In this document: positions 62,201 to 64,000 of the stretch, in pieces | Numbering within the stretch: position 1 is the stretch's first letter | Layout of the letters: every line of letters begins with the position of its first letter | Assembly (NCBI RefSeq): GCF_001192835.1 | Contig: NZ_DF968182.1 | Span: 2,513,113 to 2,577,112, forward strand | DNA: 64,000 nt | DNA from: Lentimicrobium saccharophilum | GTDB taxonomy: Bacteria > Bacteroidota > Bacteroidia > Bacteroidales > Lentimicrobiaceae | Direction of reading: 5' to 3' | Translations under genes and position numbers: made by a program | Notes under the pieces: generated by a model | The model's database searches: none | What the model was told of the DNA's origin: nothing | What the model saw: only the letters and a program-made list of their open reading frames with translations

Positions 62201-64000
62201 GGAAAGCAAAGTTCTTCGGCGATGCAGTGGAAATTGCGCGGATTGCGGTTCCTTCAACAGCGGTAGAACCAGTCCCGAAACCGATTACGGTAACATAATC
62301 AGCTGTGGTAAGTCTGTTCACAACGGTTGTGCCATCGTTCCCGTCGTTGATCATGATGCGCATAAACACCTGGTTACCAGGTGTAAATCTTGCGTTTCCT
62401 GTTGCTTCGAACAAAAACCAGCCGCTGTATTGCCCGGTGGAATTTGCAGTAAATGTCCCGTAAACATTTGACCCGCCGAAACCGGGGCTGCTGGTTCTGG
62501 TAAATGTACCTGTTGCAGCATCAACCAATATCGGATTTCCTGCACCATTTGTGGTAGGTCCGTCAGCAGAAGTCACCGCCTGGTTGAAATACCGGTAAGT
62601 GGCATTTGGCTGCAGGTTACCGAGCGTTGCATAAAAAGCGAAAGGCACCCTGGAATTAGCAGGTGTATTGCCATTGATATACAATGGAAGCACTGCGGAA
62701 GTGATGGCAGGAGCAGGTGATATAACGATTGATGAACTGGTGGCCTGGGTCAACCCGCTTGCATTCGCGTTCAGTGTGTATGTACCCGCAGCACTGAAAG
62801 TTATGTCGTTAAAGGAAGCTACGCCAGCCACGGCTGCACGGGTAACCGTTCCGCCAAGCGTACCGGTACCGGTAGCAATGGATAAAGTAATATCTCCTGT
62901 ATATCCGGGATCTACCGTGTTGTCACCACGGCGCGCTTCAACAGTGAATGTTGCAACTGCATTTCCCTGTGTTCCGGCAGCCGGGAAATTGACGAATGCC
63001 AGCTGGGTGGCAGGGGAGGTAACTAAATAACTTTGTAGTCCGGAAGTGGTAGAAGCCGCATCATCATCTGTTGCTGTGATGGCGTAGTATACAGTTGTTC
63101 CGTCCGGTTGAGCCGGTATGTTGCTGACAGTTGAATAGGTATTGCCTCCTCCAAGGGTCATGTTGATTGAATTGGTAAGACTTCCACTTGTGAGACCCCA
63201 ATTCAGTACAACTGAAGAAATAGTGCCATCTGTGTCAGTCACATCAGCAGCTACAGAAACTGTGGTTGATGGAGTGATTCCTGAAGCCGGGGTTTGAACA
63301 ATATTTGTGATTGATGGGGGAACATTTCCTCCTGAAGTACCTGTAATCACAATATCATCTATCCCTACCCATTCATCACTTCCCGCAGCATTTGTTGTAA
63401 TAATCCTCAATTGAAGTTGTGCCTGATTCAGGGTAGCCGAAGGCAATGTTACACTCACGGGCGTTTCCAGTGTTGCCAATGAGGGCCCTGATGTAGCATC
63501 AGCAACAAAACCCTCAGGTATATTTACAAAATCGCCGGTGGTACCTGACCTGTATTGCAATGCAACTGGTTGAACCGCATCATCTGCCGAACCATCAATG
63601 TCTCTGAGATTGTATGATACCTGAACACTTGTTAATCCTTCAGTATTAAGATATATAACGATATATGGCGCGTCCGCAGTCCCTGATCCCTGCAAGGCGA
63701 CAACAGGATTTGTAATTTCAAATTCTGTCACCCCACCTGAGGTATAACTATTTGGATCAGTTTGATTCGCATTAACATCTATAACAGGGGTTCCTTCTGA
63801 GAGAACTGTCTGCGGATCAACCCCTGTTGCGGAAGTAAGATTATCTCCCCGGTAACCAATGATACTGGGAACCCCGGTCCAATCATCATTGGTTGTGATT
63901 AATCCCGTATTTGTCCAGTTCTGATTGAATGCCCCACCTGCAAGATTATGATAGGTCTGGCCAGTCATTTCCAATGCGGTGAACAAGAAAGTAATCACCA
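59283..64000 (-). CDS. Giant T9SS cargo protein with three repeat units (5' end outside window)
   Basis: The frame runs to the right edge. The first visible residues (VITFLFTALEMTGQ) are the hydrophobic part of a signal peptide, so only a few codons are missing; about 1570 residues are seen. Order: an N-terminal beta-sandwich ending VGIDDIVITG; an Fn3/Ig-like unit; and a bacterial Ig-like unit (ATFTVEARRGDNTVDPGYTG). Then three long A modules (TPGNQVFMRIM, GTGRPIFGTSIE, WGGIVPNV) are separated by two B modules (VSPASLTGFAYV, ITGQPLTISVRLKAG). A T9SS sorting domain ends in YKLIVR. It is likely a surface adhesin or a scaffold; no catalytic motif was seen. Confidence 0.88.
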   Translation of the reverse strand, partial: VITFLFTALEMTGQTYHNLAGGAFNQNWTNTGLITTNDDWTGVPSIIGYRGDNLTSATGVDPQTVLSEGTPVIDVNANQTDPNSYTSGGVTEFEITNPVVALQGSGTADAPYIVIYLNTEGLTSVQVSYNLRDIDGSADDAVQPVALQYRSGTTGDFVNIPEGFVADATSGPSLATLETPVSVTLPSATLNQAQLQLRIITTNAAGSDEWVGIDDIVITGTSGGNVPPSITNIVQTPASGITPSTTVSVAADVTDTDGTISSVVLNWGLTSGSLTNSINMTLGGGNTYSTVSNIPAQPDGTTVYYAITATDDDAASTTSGLQSYLVTSPATQLAFVNFPAAGTQGNAVATFTVEARRGDNTVDPGYTGDITLSIATGTGTLGGTVTRAAVAGVASFNDITFSAAGTYTLNANASGLTQATSSSIVISPAPAITSAVLPLYINGNTPANSRVPFAFYATLGNLQPNATYRYFNQAVTSADGPTTNGAGNPILVDAATGTFTRTSSPGFGGSNVYGTFTANSTGQYSGWFLFEATGNARFTPGNQVFMRIMINDGNDGTTVVNRLTTADYVTVIGFGTGSTAVEGTAIRAISTASPKNFAFLYDNTNGTGRPIFGTSIEVTGVDYVAAGTYATFYTTDVYNVNGAWGGIVPNVNANGVRRIEERALAGGTIVNTDTSPDGVWGATATANPAGGLDEVLVIDLIAANTPVISVSPASLTGFAYVIGNGPSDTQTYALSAANLEGSGNITVTAPADYEISSDGTAFSSSLSLPFAGGIITGQPLTISVRLKAGLAVGDYNGQQIVHEGGNAANAIVTCSGSVTYPVPVLSSETVPMWIQGINGTNAKRVPFAFRATLSNMLPNATYRYFNKVVISSDSPTTDGAGNVIFVNTDGSFTRTSSTSMANAGEYGEFTTDASGSYSGWFITEPSGNDRFTPGNQVFMRIMLNNGENGTSVATRLTTIASAEVINFGTVNQAGEGTGIRGISEAASGNMVYLYDNVNGSGRPVYGTSIETTGIDFTAVGTYVTFYTSEVQGNNGSWGGIVPNLLPDGIRRIEERSRADGSLVAVHTSEDGVWGVYDTRNPFGGDVDILVIDLMPTGEPVLSVSPSVLSGFTYVEGSGPSEIQTYLLSGTDLEGSGNIVVSAPEDYELSADGVNFTASLEFPFAEGVITGQPVTVSVRLVAGLPAGDYSGQTILNAGGGATDKVVTCNGSVTAAVQPGISGVILPQFVQGINGTNNTRVPYAFWATLENLTPEATYRYFNKVVLESDLPTADGAGNCIFIAADGTYLRTTSTSLANPGEYGEFTTDATGAYTGWFIAEPTGNARFTPGNQLYMRISLNDGAGGSDVAHRLTTADYATVLQFGTEADPTYGTAIMGISEDTPKDFALLYDNTAGTGRPLYAAHIETSEVDFASITSYAPFYISEVAGTDGSWGGIVPNVNDAGVQRVEIRSGEDGTILHTYEVPSGVWIETDTRNPSGGLDNVLLLDLISIGIDRPENSGLAIYSYNKEIRVQTENTGKLSLMLYNLQGQQVYSGQLQGSNHYFLNLNIPSGIYVASIISDSRQFSYKLIVR
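59532..62709 (-). repeat. Three tandem 1.18-kb coding repeats
   Basis: A modules are at about 62709-61888, 61533-60714 and 60345-59532. They are joined by B modules at about 61887-61545 and 60713-60357, a period of 1176-1188 bp. Long stretches are nearly identical between copies, such as the block encoding RFTPGNQVFMRI. This implies recent duplication or gene conversion. Confidence 0.8.

Overview
The window comes from a member of the Bacteroidota, probably a Bacteroidales-like lineage (inference). The supporting signs are type IX secretion (T9SS) C-terminal sorting domains, two S46 dipeptidyl-peptidases, Omp28 and DUF6029 outer-membrane proteins, many lipoproteins, two-component propeller and TPR histidine kinases, and several promoters with the phylum-specific TAnnTTTG -7 element. 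Both window ends cut through genes: a transglutaminase-like lipoprotein on the left and a very long T9SS cargo protein on the right. I saw no rRNA, tRNA, CRISPR array, prophage or intact insertion sequence. The content looks like ordinary chromosome rich in envelope and signalling genes.

Layout. 1-9.7 kb: a partial transglutaminase lipoprotein; a giant TPR plus YwqK/MORN-repeat secreted protein overlapping a DUF3857-transglutaminase; a second DUF3857 protein that has lost the catalytic cysteine; and a DUF1287 protein. 10.1-13.8 kb: a probable three-gene envelope operon (OmpA-like protein, unrecognised secreted protein, DUF4412-like lipoprotein). 13.9-20.7 kb: signalling block with a LytS/LytTR pair, a hybrid kinase and a multi-PAS kinase. 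20.8-24.9 kb: two dipeptide-releasing peptidases (M49-like lipoprotein, S46). 25.0-28.9 kb: TPR kinase, NarL-type regulator, an HTH-only LuxR protein and a surface-type lipoprotein. 29.0-35.6 kb: GH16 glycosidase, a propeller (Y_Y_Y) kinase with a LuxR-type regulator, a T9SS cargo protein and a SnoaL-like lipoprotein. 35.8-43.7 kb: aminotransferase, membrane-anchored MutS-family ATPase with a CYTH protein, a second S46 peptidase, mannose-1-phosphate guanylyltransferase, a SprT-like protein and a tiny lipoprotein. 44-48 kb: an exported lipoprotein, an MlaE-MlaF-CvpA operon and a dCMP-deaminase-like gene. 48.2-51.4 kb: a BlaI repressor, an M56 peptidase carrying four TonB C-terminal domains, and a small MORN protein. 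51.4-53.2 kb: a carboxyltransferase without its biotin domain. 53.2-53.9 kb: a gene-free stretch with degenerate repeats. 53.9-58.2 kb: a TlpA / DUF6029 / Omp28 cluster and ManA. 58.3-64 kb: lipoyl synthase and the giant T9SS protein with three 1.18-kb repeat units.

The most interesting signals are regulatory. A 17-bp block, TCACATCAAAGGGTGAT, occurs twice, each time 21-22 nt upstream of the -7 element: once before the LuxR-type regulator at 33142 and once before the T9SS cargo gene at 34037. This suggests a self-contained propeller-kinase / regulator / secreted-effector circuit. Two identical-arm palindromes (AACTAA-N4-TTAGTT) sit on the BlaI/M56-TonB promoter, one between its -33 and -7 elements and one just after the predicted start. 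A 23-bp perfect inverted repeat lies immediately upstream of the hybrid-kinase promoter. Starts were moved to internal Met codons for six genes (1772, 17874, 22707, 27761, 47926, 53179) from signal peptides, promoter positions or family starts.
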